Shown here: in pieces, positions 31,923 through 40,855 of the stretch
Numbering within the stretch: position 1 is the first letter of the stretch
Layout: the number at the start of each line of letters is the position of its first letter
DNA from: a virus
Strand: one strand, 5' to 3'
Length of the DNA: 50,726 nt
IMG/VR virus record: IMGVR_UViG_3300037234_000187
Span: 1 to 50,726 of that record
Program-made: the position numbers and the translations under genes
Notes under the pieces: model-generated
What the model was told of the DNA's origin: nothing
What the model saw: the letters and a program-made list of their open reading frames with translations, nothing else
The model's database searches: none

Positions 31923-33902
31923 CTAATTTCCAGATGTTGCGAGGTTTTTACCCCCAGAATTATCGACAAATGCCTGCTTTACTGTGCCTGAATTTGGGTC
32001 CACAATGATATTGATATTGAGTCCAGTTAGATCTAACATGGAATTAGCATTACCCATAGGTAATCCAAGTGCTCTCATTTTGGCAAATTCTTCTTCACGC
32101 CCTACCCTAGTATACTGTTGTGTACCCTCTGTTCTGGCCCATTGACCTGTATTCATAGATCTAAGGTCGGCAGCCTCACCCTCGGTCATTTCGGCTGCTC
32201 CCGGAAGTGCACTAGTGGCACTACGTAATATTCCCATAGCTCGTGGATTTGAGAATAGATTATATCCCGTAGACCCACGTACATCAAATACACTTTTAGC
32301 TGCCTTAGATGTCTCTCTAGCTACAGAACCTGCTCTAGTTTCAGCGAAGTACTTTTTGAATATCTCAGGGTTCTCTTGTACCCTCTTACGCATCAACTCT
32401 TCGTCTCTAAGATACATACCCGCAGCTTTTGCGTTATGCTCTAAGTTCATACCACCCTCAACCACATCGGCTAGGGTCTTGACGGATACTGCTGCTGCTG
32501 CCAATGGCACTACTAATCCAAGTGCAGATGCAAGTATAGATGTAAAACCACCAGCTATTCCACTAACACTAGCGGCAGTGGATGCAAAGGCCGCATCTTT
32601 GGCAAACAGGCCCAAAATGTATGCAGATTCACTAGCACCCTTCAGTACCATAAATGCTGTACCTAGTCCCATTATCGAACTAGTCAATGTACCAATAGCC
32701 CATGCTGCCAATGGCATAGCCATCAGTAACGGTATCAATGTACCAACAGTCTTCATAAACATTGGGGACGAAGCGTTAAATGAACGTATACCTTTTGTAA
32801 ATACGTGAAGGGCTCCAGTAATCCCAGCGAACATGCCACCAGCACCCATTAGCTCTAGGCTAAGTGCTTCGATAGCGGAAACAAAGTCCATAGTAGTACC
32901 GACACCATTACTACGCATGATCTTATCCATCGCATTCAATGAGTCAACACCGGCCCCCATCAACATCTTAGATAGTTCGTGGGTGGCTTCTTTGCCTTCG
33001 GTTAATGCTCTAGATAAAACGGTAGCACCGGCAATAGCCCGCATTCCGAAAATGTTTTTAAGTGCTGCGAGTGTTTCTTGTTGTGTCTTACCCTTACTGG
33101 CACTGAAAAAGTCTTTCAGTATCTCCCCAGGATGGCGCATATTACCACCCATATCGGCTACTTCCACCCCAAAGTCCTTCAAATAACCACTAGCTTTCTT
33201 TGTGGGTGCAGCTAGTCGTAGCATCATGTTCTTTAGAACAGTAGCACCTCGAGTGCCCTGAATACCTGCGTTACCTAGTAAACCAGTAAAGAGTGCAGTA
33301 TCGCGTAGGCTTAGTCCATACATTTTGGCAACAGGCGCAGCCATTGCAAAAGTCTTAGCAACCTGAGCTAGATTTACATTAGTTTTGGCTGTGACCATAG
33401 CTAGAACACCAGCTATTTCTCCAGTCTCTCCCGCCTCTTTACCATAGGCTTTCATGATATTGGAAACCCAGTCGGCGGTTTCACCCAATCCAGAGGATGT
33501 AGCTGTCGCTAGTTTTAGAGTCGGCTCGATAGCCGCAAAGATTTCGCCAGTATTGAAACCAGCTTGAGCTAAGTAACCCATACCCTGTGCAACAGCCCGG
33601 GCTGAGTGGACGGTAGTGCCACCAAGTTCTTTAGCTTTCATACGTAGTTCATCAATTGATTTACCACGTTTGGTGGATTTAGCCTCCACCATATTCATAA
33701 ATTTATTAAAATCTAGGGCTGTTTTGAACATAGCCCCAGTCATCATGGCCATAGGGAGTGTGAACCCCATAGTCATGGCTCTACCCTTATTGGATAGATT
33801 TTTGGCAGATGAGTTGACCTTGTTGGTCATTCTGCCGTAAGTGGTGGAGAATTTATCCACGGCCATAATAGCGACTTTAATTGGTGGCATACCGATGGCC
33901 AT
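31923..33902 (-). CDS. Tail tape measure protein (TP901 type)
   Basis: Encodes 659 aa. The N third holds the TP901 core (MAIGMPPIKVAIMAVDKF; then FNKFMNMVEAK, TTVHSARAVAQGMGYLAQAGFN, LATATSSGLGETADWVSNIM). A set of hydrophobic segments follows (about 375-480, WAIGTLTSSIMGLGTAFMV and ILASALGLVVPLAAAAV), which probably insert into the host membrane. The length suggests a tail of about 100 nm. TAGGAGAGTCCC precedes the ATG. The frameshifted chaperone ends nine bases before it. Confidence 0.9.
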   Translation of the reverse strand: MAIGMPPIKVAIMAVDKFSTTYGRMTNKVNSSAKNLSNKGRAMTMGFTLPMAMMTGAMFKTALDFNKFMNMVEAKSTKRGKSIDELRMKAKELGGTTVHSARAVAQGMGYLAQAGFNTGEIFAAIEPTLKLATATSSGLGETADWVSNIMKAYGKEAGETGEIAGVLAMVTAKTNVNLAQVAKTFAMAAPVAKMYGLSLRDTALFTGLLGNAGIQGTRGATVLKNMMLRLAAPTKKASGYLKDFGVEVADMGGNMRHPGEILKDFFSASKGKTQQETLAALKNIFGMRAIAGATVLSRALTEGKEATHELSKMLMGAGVDSLNAMDKIMRSNGVGTTMDFVSAIEALSLELMGAGGMFAGITGALHVFTKGIRSFNASSPMFMKTVGTLIPLLMAMPLAAWAIGTLTSSIMGLGTAFMVLKGASESAYILGLFAKDAAFASTAASVSGIAGGFTSILASALGLVVPLAAAAVSVKTLADVVEGGMNLEHNAKAAGMYLRDEELMRKRVQENPEIFKKYFAETRAGSVARETSKAAKSVFDVRGSTGYNLFSNPRAMGILRSATSALPGAAEMTEGEAADLRSMNTGQWARTEGTQQYTRVGREEEFAKMRALGLPMGNANSMLDLTGLNINIIVDPNSGTVKQAFVDNSGGKNLATSGN

Positions 33903-33911
33903 GGGACTCTC

Positions 33912-34399
33912 CTATTTTGATTTATATCGTTTTCGCAGTACAGTGGTGGCAGCTTTTGCCCACCTACGTAGTTCTGGCGCGGTTAAACTTCCAAGGACAC
34001 TGGGTGTCCAATTGTAAGCCTCTGCAATTATTTCTTGGGCTAATTCCCAGTCCCCCGGCCATTTACTAAAAAATACATGGTGATACCAATAGCCTGTTCG
34101 AAGTCTTCAAATGCGATCTTCTCAATCAAAGCTATAGGGGTTCCCGTCATGTGCGAAATCAATGGTTTCCAGTACTTTTTAGGGTATTTGCCCATATTAC
34201 CCAGGAAGTCCAGTGGCAAGTCTTCGGTAGCTAGGGAGGTCAATGCACTTTTGTACACTAATGAGTCCTTAAGTACGGTGTCACCTTTCGCATTCATAAG
34301 TGGTGTACTTAATGGCTGCACATGCCCTATTTTGAAGTCTTGGGCATTGAACGCCTCAAACGCCTCTTCTAACTGTTCGTCTGTTATTTCTTCAGTCAT
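33912..34399 (-). CDS. Tail assembly chaperone, -1 frameshift product (162 aa)
   Basis: Ribosomes that slip one base back at T_TTT_TTA (34073-34067) leave the short frame after residue 111. They read a further 51 residues (SKWPGDWELAQEIIAEAYNW ... WAKAATTVLRKRYKSK) to a stop at 33914-33912, nine bases before the tape measure ATG. The extension lacks its own start codon or ribosome binding site. The arrangement equals lambda gpG/gpGT and the frameshifted pair in Mu-like phages. The extended form should bind the tape measure while the short one recruits tube subunits. Confidence 0.8.
34040..34399 (-). CDS. Tail assembly chaperone, short form (119 aa)
   Basis: An acidic N terminus (MTEEITDEQLEEAFEAF) and a helical body between the tail tube and tape measure genes place it as the gpG/Mu gp41-type chaperone. 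The zero-frame product ends GRGTGN. The slippery heptamer lies nine codons before its stop. Start with AAAGGAACAAAG upstream. Confidence 0.8.
   Translation of the reverse strand: MTEEITDEQLEEAFEAFNAQDFKIGHVQPLSTPLMNAKGDTVLKDSLVYKSALTSLATEDLPLDFLGNMGKYPKKYWKPLISHMTGTPIALIEKIAFEDFEQAIGITMYFLVNGRGTGN
34067..34073 (-). promoter_or_regulatory. Slippery heptamer T_TTT_TTA for -1 frameshifting
   Basis: In the zero frame the codons are TAT TTT TTA, which is the X_XXY_YYZ pattern with X=Y=T and Z=A. It is followed by GC-rich sequence (GGCCGGGGGACTGGG, then AGCCC) that may form a stimulatory structure. The new frame stays open exactly up to the tape measure ribosome binding site. Confidence 0.85.
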
Positions 34400-34427
34400 C
34401 TTTGTTCCTTTGTAACTGAGGTGAATA

Positions 34428-34450
34428 AACCCCGACTAATTGCCGGGGTT
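34428..34450 (-). terminator. Hairpin between tube and chaperone genes
   Basis: Stem AACCCCG/CGGGGTT with a nine-base loop, followed on the minus strand by TATT. It has few T residues, so it is likely a partial terminator that lets abundant tube and sheath messages exceed those of chaperone and tape measure. Confidence 0.6.
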
Positions 34451-34461
34451 AAGTATTTTGA

Positions 34462-34827
34462 TTAGGCTACCCAATCTCCAGAAGATCCCTGATACTCGAA
34501 ATCCATAGTACCTTCTGCTGACATGTAGTTACCATCAGCCGCAAAGTCTGAGTCATTCATTACGAATACACGACCGTCTGGCTGAGTTACCGTGATCTGA
34601 GCACCACGGATATTTACGATATCTCGCTCAATGTCCACATCTTCTGTGATTCGGAATGAACCTTTCACATAAGGTGGCTCAAATTCTTCCTTAGAGCCTT
34701 GTGGTTCACCGTTAGGGCCGATAAGCTTAGTAGCTTTACCGCCCGTACCCTTACAATCTACATCACCGGTCACGGGCATTTTCGTACCGTTGATGTCTAG
34801 TTCCCAATTACCTGCAATTCTTGCCAT
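34462..34827 (-). CDS. Tail tube protein (Mu-like)
   Basis: Encodes 121 aa. MARIAGNWELDINGTKMPVTGDV and the region VKGSFRITEDVDIERDIVNIRGAQITVTQPDGRVFVM match the Mu-type tail tube family. The length is right for the family. It follows the sheath gene with a one-base overlap. Its subunits stack as hexamers inside the sheath. Confidence 0.9.
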   Translation of the reverse strand: MARIAGNWELDINGTKMPVTGDVDCKGTGGKATKLIGPNGEPQGSKEEFEPPYVKGSFRITEDVDIERDIVNIRGAQITVTQPDGRVFVMNDSDFAADGNYMSAEGTMDFEYQGSSGDWVA

Positions 34828-36296
34828 TATCCAACTCCTTGAAGTTTGAAGCCCAAGTTAGCACTTGCCACGATCAATTGGTTAACGAGATCTGGAGGTA
34901 AGAACCAGTTTAAGCGATTTGGATTACTTAGATCACGTTCACAGCGAACATCATCTTTAAACTGTTGAAGATTCTCTACGATACCTTCACCTTCTAATTC
35001 TTTGAACCAAGCTACAGCTAGTGCTTTACCCTTTCGAGGTGTGATAACTTTACCGCCAGAACGAATCTGTTCGGTACTGTTAGCCAATTTAGCACGGGCA
35101 TATTGATCTAAAACCTTAGAACGGAAAGTAAAACGTAAGTACAATAATGTCCAAAGTGTGTTCTGCAAGCGATAGATATCACTAGCACCATTTGAATCAT
35201 TTTTTAAATACATGGTTACTGCATTTTCAGTACGTACACCGACATCGTCCGTATATGTAGAGATACCGAATTGGCCCATTTCATTACGGTCTGCGAAAGA
35301 TCTAACATCTTCAGTAGATAGTACTGCGATACCGACTAGTGGCATACGGTGTAATGGAGTGGCTACATCATTCACAGATAGTGTACTGTTGATGGTAGCA
35401 GAGGCTTCAGCAGCGGCAAATTCTGAAATAGTATTCAAACGTGCGTTATAGTCACCAAAGTTCACCAATTTACTATTACGTGCAGCAGCTGTAGAAATTA
35501 CTTTCAACTCAGATTTAGATCCACGATCTCCTGTGAAGTAGTATGTATCTTTTTGAACATCTACAGACCATTGAGTATCTAGCCAGATCTGAAGATCAGT
35601 CAAGAATGTATTGTCCGAGAAAGGTCCAGAGATTACTTCGTACCAGCGTTCACCGATTCCAGCTGTAAATTCAGCAGCGGTTACAACACCAGTACCTACA
35701 GAATATACGATACCTGTGATTGAGAACCCGGCAGGGGTAGTCTCACCAGCAGAGTAGTTGAAGCGGAAATCCATGTCACCTACGCCGAGGCCAAGTTCTT
35801 TGGAAGTCAAAGTCAATATACCAACACCGCCAACAGCCGAAGCTTGAGCGTAGGCATCTGCAGTAACTAGTGCAGCTAGTGCCGCAAGAGCTTCGTCAAT
35901 AGTATCATCTACAGCAACAGGTGTAGCATATCGGACATTGTTCAAATATCCAACTAATTCCCCAGAGGATGTAGCCGTACCCGTAGCCGATACTACAGTA
36001 GCCGATGCAGTACCAGCAGGTGCCGCAGCGAAGATCATATCCAATGGAATAGTGGAACTATTAAGCCTATGCTTAATGGCAGCAGGGTATGCTGCAGATC
36101 CAGCACCAGCTAAAGCGATCACTTCATCGGGGTCTGAGATTTCATATACTTTACCGGCATCGGCTGTGCCGCCTGCCAGTTTTTGCCCGATGATTAACGC
36201 GCGTGCAGGTACTTTTGAAAGACCAGCCGTGTTATTAGTATCATCGAAGTCAACCCCCACAAATGGGGATGTTACATTAGTTGGGACTCCAGCCAT
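34827..36296 (-). CDS. Tail sheath protein (Mu gpL-like)
   Basis: Encodes 489 aa. The N terminus (TSPFVGVDFDDTNNTAGLSKVPARALIIGQK) and the C-terminal region (LYLRFTFRSKVLDQYARAKLANSTEQIRSGGKVITPRKGKALAVAWFKELEGEGIVEN) fit Mu-type sheaths. The presence of the sheath proves a contractile, myovirus-type tail. GGAGTAATTAC precedes the start. Confidence 0.92.
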   Translation of the reverse strand: MAGVPTNVTSPFVGVDFDDTNNTAGLSKVPARALIIGQKLAGGTADAGKVYEISDPDEVIALAGAGSAAYPAAIKHRLNSSTIPLDMIFAAAPAGTASATVVSATGTATSSGELVGYLNNVRYATPVAVDDTIDEALAALAALVTADAYAQASAVGGVGILTLTSKELGLGVGDMDFRFNYSAGETTPAGFSITGIVYSVGTGVVTAAEFTAGIGERWYEVISGPFSDNTFLTDLQIWLDTQWSVDVQKDTYYFTGDRGSKSELKVISTAAARNSKLVNFGDYNARLNTISEFAAAEASATINSTLSVNDVATPLHRMPLVGIAVLSTEDVRSFADRNEMGQFGISTYTDDVGVRTENAVTMYLKNDSNGASDIYRLQNTLWTLLYLRFTFRSKVLDQYARAKLANSTEQIRSGGKVITPRKGKALAVAWFKELEGEGIVENLQQFKDDVRCERDLSNPNRLNWFLPPDLVNQLIVASANLGFKLQGVG

Positions 36297-36345
36297 GTAA
36301 TTACTCCTTCTTTTGGTTTACTGTAAATTTAGATCAAAGATTCAA

Positions 36346-36933
36346 TTACGACTCTAGATCCCCTTTCGCTTCGATTAAGACTAATGATTGGTCTTCATGG
36401 TCTACAATCTCGGCTATGTATGTTTCAAAGTCTTCGTACCTGTATTCAAGCACCCGTTCTTCGTTGTACGGTATTTTGTAAGACATGGTGTAGGATAATG
36501 GCCTTGCCTGCCCCTCACCTGAATAAATTGCTACCGTCCCCTGGTAAAATACCCCAGAAGATAAACCCTGTGACGGGAAACCATTTGGATCAAAATCTGG
36601 TAGACCTTTCATTAGGTAGATGTCATCCGTTATCACATTTTGTATCTTGTACTTGATGTCATCTATGAAATCTTCAGGTGATGCGCCGTCAGTAATGGTG
36701 TTTTCTGTAATAGCTATGGATATGTCATAATTGAGCCCAAAATCTTGCTCATCAGTATTTCCCATTCCTGAAGGTGTTTCATTCTCTTCAGTTTTGAATT
36801 GGATGAATACTGCTGGATAATACTTCTCATCAATGTTTATAGCCTTACCGAGTACGATGTAGCGAACTGTGTCACCAATCTCACCCTGCAGCATACTGAC
36901 TAGATAATTTCTTATAAATTTTGGATAGTTCAC
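36346..36933 (-). CDS. Probable tail terminator / head-tail joining protein
   Basis: Encodes 195 aa. It is positioned just before the sheath gene, where Mu gp37-type and other tail terminator proteins lie. MNYPKFIRNYLVSMLQG at the N terminus is typical of small neck proteins. A beta-rich middle follows (YDISIAITENTITDG). Identification is mainly by gene order. Confidence 0.55.
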   Translation of the reverse strand: MNYPKFIRNYLVSMLQGEIGDTVRYIVLGKAINIDEKYYPAVFIQFKTEENETPSGMGNTDEQDFGLNYDISIAITENTITDGASPEDFIDDIKYKIQNVITDDIYLMKGLPDFDPNGFPSQGLSSGVFYQGTVAIYSGEGQARPLSYTMSYKIPYNEERVLEYRYEDFETYIAEIVDHEDQSLVLIEAKGDLES

Positions 36934-37355
36934 TAGTCTTTAAATTCCTTCAAATACAGGATAGTAACCCCGTATGAATGCTCCCAGTTATCGATGGAAT
37001 ACTTTTTGGCGTTTAGTATCGCAGTATCATCCCTACTGATCTCATGTTTAAACTGTTTCGTTCTCATTTGAACGTATACTAGATCATTTATATTTTGACC
37101 TAGACCACCACCAATATCTTGGAGTATGGTTTTTGTATCATCTAGGCAAGAGTATGTCTGTAACACATTGTCACGATCCGTATCGTGCAAGTAGAACATA
37201 TTCTGTGCAAAATCAACCTGACCATTTGGGATAAAAACATTATCCAGGTCATCTTCCATTATCTGTAAAAAAACCCCCAAGGTATTTACTCGGACCGTTG
37301 CTGATCCGGTAAATCCCGTTGGAGGTAGGAACAAAGGAGACACTATTTGAGTCAT
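36933..37355 (-). CDS. Probable head-tail connector protein (140 aa)
   Basis: Lies between the structural genes of head and tail, with one-base overlaps on both sides. The sequence is mixed alpha/beta (VNTLGVFLQIMEDDLDN, then LVYVQMRTKQFKHEI). I do not recognise the family. A neck or connector role is inferred from position only. Confidence 0.5.
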   Translation of the reverse strand: MTQIVSPLFLPPTGFTGSATVRVNTLGVFLQIMEDDLDNVFIPNGQVDFAQNMFYLHDTDRDNVLQTYSCLDDTKTILQDIGGGLGQNINDLVYVQMRTKQFKHEISRDDTAILNAKKYSIDNWEHSYGVTILYLKEFKD

Positions 37356-37747
37356 TAGTACCCCACGATACCTAACGCATCCCAGTCCACTACCACTTCT
37401 TCATCTTGGACAGTGGTGATCGCTGCGATGTCGTGAACAGATATCAGAGTACATGCCTCTTTAGTTTTGGCATCCAGTGCCACTACTATAAGATCTGCAT
37501 TCCTTTCGGCTACAACTTTCTGAAAAGTACTGTCCCCAGCCTTGAGGGCAGTACCGTCTAGACTTTTTGAGTCAATAGGTGTATCTGACAAAATGGCAGA
37601 ATCGGGAATAAATGCTAGGGACTCATCGACTTCCAGGTCCGGCGTGTAGAATGTACTATCCACCAACACCGCCATAATGTCACCAGCTATCAAATCGACA
37701 TTACCCGACATTAATTGCTGTGTTCCTTTCGTATATTTCCCACTCAT
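37355..37747 (-). CDS. Structural protein (130 aa), head-tail region
   Basis: MSGKYTKGTQQLMSGNVDLIAGDIMAVLVD is a phage structural opening that I have seen annotated as hypothetical virion protein. The following part is beta-rich, with an FxK-x-V pattern (STFQKVVAER). A decoration, neck or fibre-like role is possible. It sits three bases after the 120-aa gene. Confidence 0.55.
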   Translation of the reverse strand: MSGKYTKGTQQLMSGNVDLIAGDIMAVLVDSTFYTPDLEVDESLAFIPDSAILSDTPIDSKSLDGTALKAGDSTFQKVVAERNADLIVVALDAKTKEACTLISVHDIAAITTVQDEEVVVDWDALGIVGY

Positions 37748-37750
37748 CTA

Positions 37751-38113
37751 TTAATCCTCAAACCCTTCAACTGCTTTTAAGATGTCATCAGCAGATTTCT
37801 CGGCGATACCCTTAAGAGCGATAAGGTCTTCTCGTGATACTTTTTTGATTTTAGCTACTGTGTCTAGACCAGCTTTGAAGAGAACTTTCTCGACAGAAGA
37901 TGTGATGTCTAGCATTTCTTGTAGGTCTTCGATGATCTCGTCTTCTTCCAAATCTGCTTCAACGAAATCTACGATAATTGCATGTCCTTTGCTCGCTAGT
38001 TCCTTAGCAAGAGCAGAGTCCAGAGTCAGTTTCGACCCTGGGCGATACAATTTACGTTCGAAGCGAAGCGAATGAATCGCCTCAACTTCTAATGTGTCTT
38101 GTAGTTCTGCCAT
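37751..38113 (-). CDS. Protein with C-terminal helix-hairpin-helix domain (120 aa)
   Basis: The C-terminal 45 residues (VEKVLFKAGLDTVAKIKKVSREDLIALKGIAEKSADDILKAVE) form a helix-hairpin-helix of the type found in RNA polymerase alpha C domains and in Mu gp35/36-like head proteins. The N part is a short beta region. It probably assists head completion or DNA entry. It lies between capsid and connector genes. Confidence 0.65.
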   Translation of the reverse strand: MAELQDTLEVEAIHSLRFERKLYRPGSKLTLDSALAKELASKGHAIIVDFVEADLEEDEIIEDLQEMLDITSSVEKVLFKAGLDTVAKIKKVSREDLIALKGIAEKSADDILKAVEGFED

Positions 38114-38118
38114 TATGA

Positions 38119-39171
38119 TTATGCCCCTTCAGTCTTGATAACTGAAACTGAGTTAGGTTCGTACATGCCGATCAAAGGAGAGGACTCCAAAGAAATGAAC
38201 ATAGACTTACCGCGCTTAGCAACGTCAGACATTGGGAATCTCTTACCAACGAAGTTACCAGTTTTGAAGTTCTCGATCATACCGTAATGCATCTTCCAGT
38301 TTGCACCAGATTGATAGAAAATACAAGTATTCGCAGAAACTACTGAGTGGTACGTTCCACCTTGGTCGCGATATTTGCCATTGTAAGAGTACACTTCGGC
38401 AGAAAGTCCAACACCTTCAACGTTACCCAAGTAAGTTAACTTACCTGACTGCGAGTTAGAGATCTTAATAGAACCGTCATGTACACGAAGTTTGTCTTTG
38501 TTAGCCAAAATCCCAGTGTTTTTCAAGAAGTTCTTAGCAGCTAGTGGGTCTAGCAATACTGTGTTGTAGTCATATCCGTATGTACGGCCATCATCTGCCA
38601 AGTCTTCCAACTGACCGATAATATCGGAACTTACGTCTGACCATTTGTCACCAGCCACAGTATTTAGTACTGTCAACTCAGACTTACGGCCGAAATCAAC
38701 CACGAAATCAACCCCATCACCAGCTACGGTAACTTTGCCTGTTTCAAGTGCTTCGCTGATTTGTAGCTCTTCCGCTTTGTCAAAGCGCATGTTAAGACTC
38801 ATAAAGCCTTTAGCTACTTTACGCTGCATACGAGAAGCCATAGTACCTTCATAGATAGTCTCACCAAAGGCGCGATCTACGAAATCTGAAGGTGTGTAAT
38901 TCTTTTCTTCGTACAAATAAGGAGTAGCGTGACGAACTGTGTCGAAACCCTGATCACCGATAATGTGTGGTCCACCCTTACGAGAAACGTAAGTAGCTAC
39001 ACCATTGTCAAGTTCTTCTTCATCGTACTCGATGAACTCTTTATCTGAAAATTCTTCACCGCGAACGAACATTTGACGTAGTGGCATATCATCTTGTTTA
39101 GTGATGGCAACTACGGGTAAAAGTTCAATCGGAGTGTATTCTGTAAATTGGTCAACTGCTGTTTTAGCCAT
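38119..39171 (-). CDS. Major capsid protein (lambda gpE-like)
   Basis: Encodes 350 aa from the ATG at 39171, nine bases after AGGAG. The N-terminal pattern (VDQFTEYTPIELLPVVAI, then LRQMFVRGEEF, YEEKNYTPSDFVDRAFGE) and length (lambda gpE 341 aa) fit the E-type HK97-fold capsid protein. It forms the head shell with the decoration protein. The codon use is noticeably less AT-biased, as is usual for a highly expressed gene. Confidence 0.92.
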   Translation of the reverse strand: MAKTAVDQFTEYTPIELLPVVAITKQDDMPLRQMFVRGEEFSDKEFIEYDEEELDNGVATYVSRKGGPHIIGDQGFDTVRHATPYLYEEKNYTPSDFVDRAFGETIYEGTMASRMQRKVAKGFMSLNMRFDKAEELQISEALETGKVTVAGDGVDFVVDFGRKSELTVLNTVAGDKWSDVSSDIIGQLEDLADDGRTYGYDYNTVLLDPLAAKNFLKNTGILANKDKLRVHDGSIKISNSQSGKLTYLGNVEGVGLSAEVYSYNGKYRDQGGTYHSVVSANTCIFYQSGANWKMHYGMIENFKTGNFVGKRFPMSDVAKRGKSMFISLESSPLIGMYEPNSVSVIKTEGA

Positions 39172-39184
39172 TGTCAATTGCTCC

Positions 39185-39586
39185 TTAAGGTGTTAAAAGT
39201 GTTACAGGGTATAGATTCTTGTCTTCCATTGCAACTTTCACACCAGCCGTAGCTATTGTGTCAGTTCCACCGAATTTCAATTGGCTTGCGTCAAAAGATC
39301 CAGTCTTAGCAATTACGATAGACGCATCAGCCGCTTGTGAGTCAGCCGTGGCTAACAATACCGCGCGAGGTACTTCACTACCGTCCGAAGCAGTAGAATC
39401 ACTTGCGGTATATTTACCGGATGCTGTGATAATACCCAAAACTGTACCAGCTTCGGAAACTGCAGCAGTTCCTGTAATTAGTGTACCCACACCGGGGGTT
39501 ACGCCGATAACCCCGTCAAGTACTAACTTTACCGGGTTGTACGTGGTACGTACTGTATCATTTGGAATATATCCTGGGATTCCCAT
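39185..39586 (-). CDS. Head decoration protein (lambda gpD-like)
   Basis: Encodes 133 aa. The N terminus is followed by TGTAAVSEAGTVLGIITASGKY and AVLLATADSQAADASIVIAKTGSFDASQLKFGG, the repeated beta pattern of gpD-type trimers. It stabilises the expanded capsid. It lies between protease and capsid, just as in lambda (C-Nu3-D-E). GGAGGGTAAATA precedes the start. Confidence 0.88.
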   Translation of the reverse strand: MGIPGYIPNDTVRTTYNPVKLVLDGVIGVTPGVGTLITGTAAVSEAGTVLGIITASGKYTASDSTASDGSEVPRAVLLATADSQAADASIVIAKTGSFDASQLKFGGTDTIATAGVKVAMEDKNLYPVTLLTP

Positions 39587-39981
39587 TATTTACCCTCCTT
39601 AGGCATTAATTCTGTAGCGGCAGCTAACAGTCCAGCAGCACTTTCTTTGCGTTCTTTAGCTTCGATATCGCCGTCATCAACTTCGATAGAACCAGCCGCA
39701 GGTAGGTCACCAGCCAATTCCGTGGCATCTGCTTTAATAGCTTGAGCGGGCTTGGCAGTTTCTTTAGCAACCGCAGCCAATACCAAAGCGGATACAGAGC
39801 CAACGTCTTCATCTGCTGAAAATTTCTTTTCATTGATAACGCTTGCTACTACGTCCTTGATAGCTTGCGGGTGACCAACAAAAGCATCGCCGATTCCCTC
39901 AATAGCCTTAATGTTAGCGTAAACTACTTCTTGTGCAGAAAGAGTTCCACCTTCATCTGGCTTTGTGTTTTGTTCTGACAT
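39586..39981 (-). CDS. Nested scaffolding protein (lambda Nu3-like internal start)
   Basis: Encodes 131 aa in the same frame as the protease, beginning MSEQNTKPDEGG. The ATG at 39981 is preceded by CAGGAGAAAAT, a strong ribosome binding site inside the gene. The product is acidic and helical (AKETAKPAQAIKADATELAG), as expected for a scaffold. The arrangement copies lambda C/Nu3. It has not been shown experimentally here. Confidence 0.75.
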   Translation of the reverse strand: MSEQNTKPDEGGTLSAQEVVYANIKAIEGIGDAFVGHPQAIKDVVASVINEKKFSADEDVGSVSALVLAAVAKETAKPAQAIKADATELAGDLPAAGSIEVDDGDIEAKERKESAAGLLAAATELMPKEGK

Positions 39982-40854
39982 ATTTTCTCCTGTCATGTTG
40001 AACATTTGATTAGGTCCGTTGGACCCTTCCTGTCTAGGTTCTTTATTGAGCTCGGCCAATATAGTCCCAAAACTTGCTGTAGAATCAATCATTCCAAGGT
40101 CTTTAGCCTTAGATGCGATGATCATTCCACCTTTCCCAAAGTTATCCAATACTTGTTCTTTTGTAACTCCACGGCCAGTCGATACGTTTTCGATAAACAC
40201 GTCAGCTAGGTCATTTACCATAACTTGTGCTTCGGCCTTACCTTCCTCTGTCTCAACGCTCATGCGCTTCTTAGGTGATTGAGCCGATACGATTTCGATA
40301 GTGTTATCACCATCCTCGCCCTGTTTCTCATAAACCATTACCGCGCCAATTGAGCCAACTTGGGCTGTGGGTGCTAGTACGATCTGGCCTGCTTGGGATG
40401 CAATCCAGTACCCAGCCGAAGCTGCCATACCGTAAACATAGGCCGTTACGGGTTTTTCGCTATTCGCGATAAGCGAAGCAAAGTCATATAGCCCAGTGAC
40501 CGCGCCACCAGGCGTATCCATATACAGTACAATCTCAGAGATGTTGGGATCTTCCGACATTGAGATAAAGTCTCGTGTCAGTGCTTGGTAGTCAGCCACT
40601 CCCGATACATTCGAGAACATTGTAGCCTTAGGGATCAATGGGCCATCAATTGCCAAAATCCCTACGTTACCGATCACATCCACATCTCCAGATACCTCAC
40701 CCTCTCCAGGTAAAGCCATGTGGAATTTCTCTCTATCGTCTTCTGAAAGTTGATACCCTTTCAGAACTTCAACTACAGTGGCATACGCAGTGGGCGTAAT
40801 CGCCCAAGGTGCCTTTTTAAGTTCTGCCATAGCTAATTTATGTTCTATTGTCAT
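39586..40854 (-). CDS. Head maturation protease, S49 family (lambda gpC-like) with scaffold C terminus
   Basis: Encodes 422 aa, choosing ATG at 40854 after TGGGGATAAA. The S49 core covers about residues 60-250: IVLYMDTPGGAVTGLY, then AYVYGMAASAGYWIAS (Ser146 nucleophile), VGSIGAVMVYE and SAQSPKKRMS (Lys general base near 196). The last 130 residues are Ala-rich and helical, like lambda scaffold Nu3, and have an internal start (39981). It degrades the scaffold during head assembly. Confidence 0.9.
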   Translation of the reverse strand: MTIEHKLAMAELKKAPWAITPTAYATVVEVLKGYQLSEDDREKFHMALPGEGEVSGDVDVIGNVGILAIDGPLIPKATMFSNVSGVADYQALTRDFISMSEDPNISEIVLYMDTPGGAVTGLYDFASLIANSEKPVTAYVYGMAASAGYWIASQAGQIVLAPTAQVGSIGAVMVYEKQGEDGDNTIEIVSAQSPKKRMSVETEEGKAEAQVMVNDLADVFIENVSTGRGVTKEQVLDNFGKGGMIIASKAKDLGMIDSTASFGTILAELNKEPRQEGSNGPNQMFNMTGENMSEQNTKPDEGGTLSAQEVVYANIKAIEGIGDAFVGHPQAIKDVVASVINEKKFSADEDVGSVSALVLAAVAKETAKPAQAIKADATELAGDLPAAGSIEVDDGDIEAKERKESAAGLLAAATELMPKEGK

Positions 40855-40855
40855 T

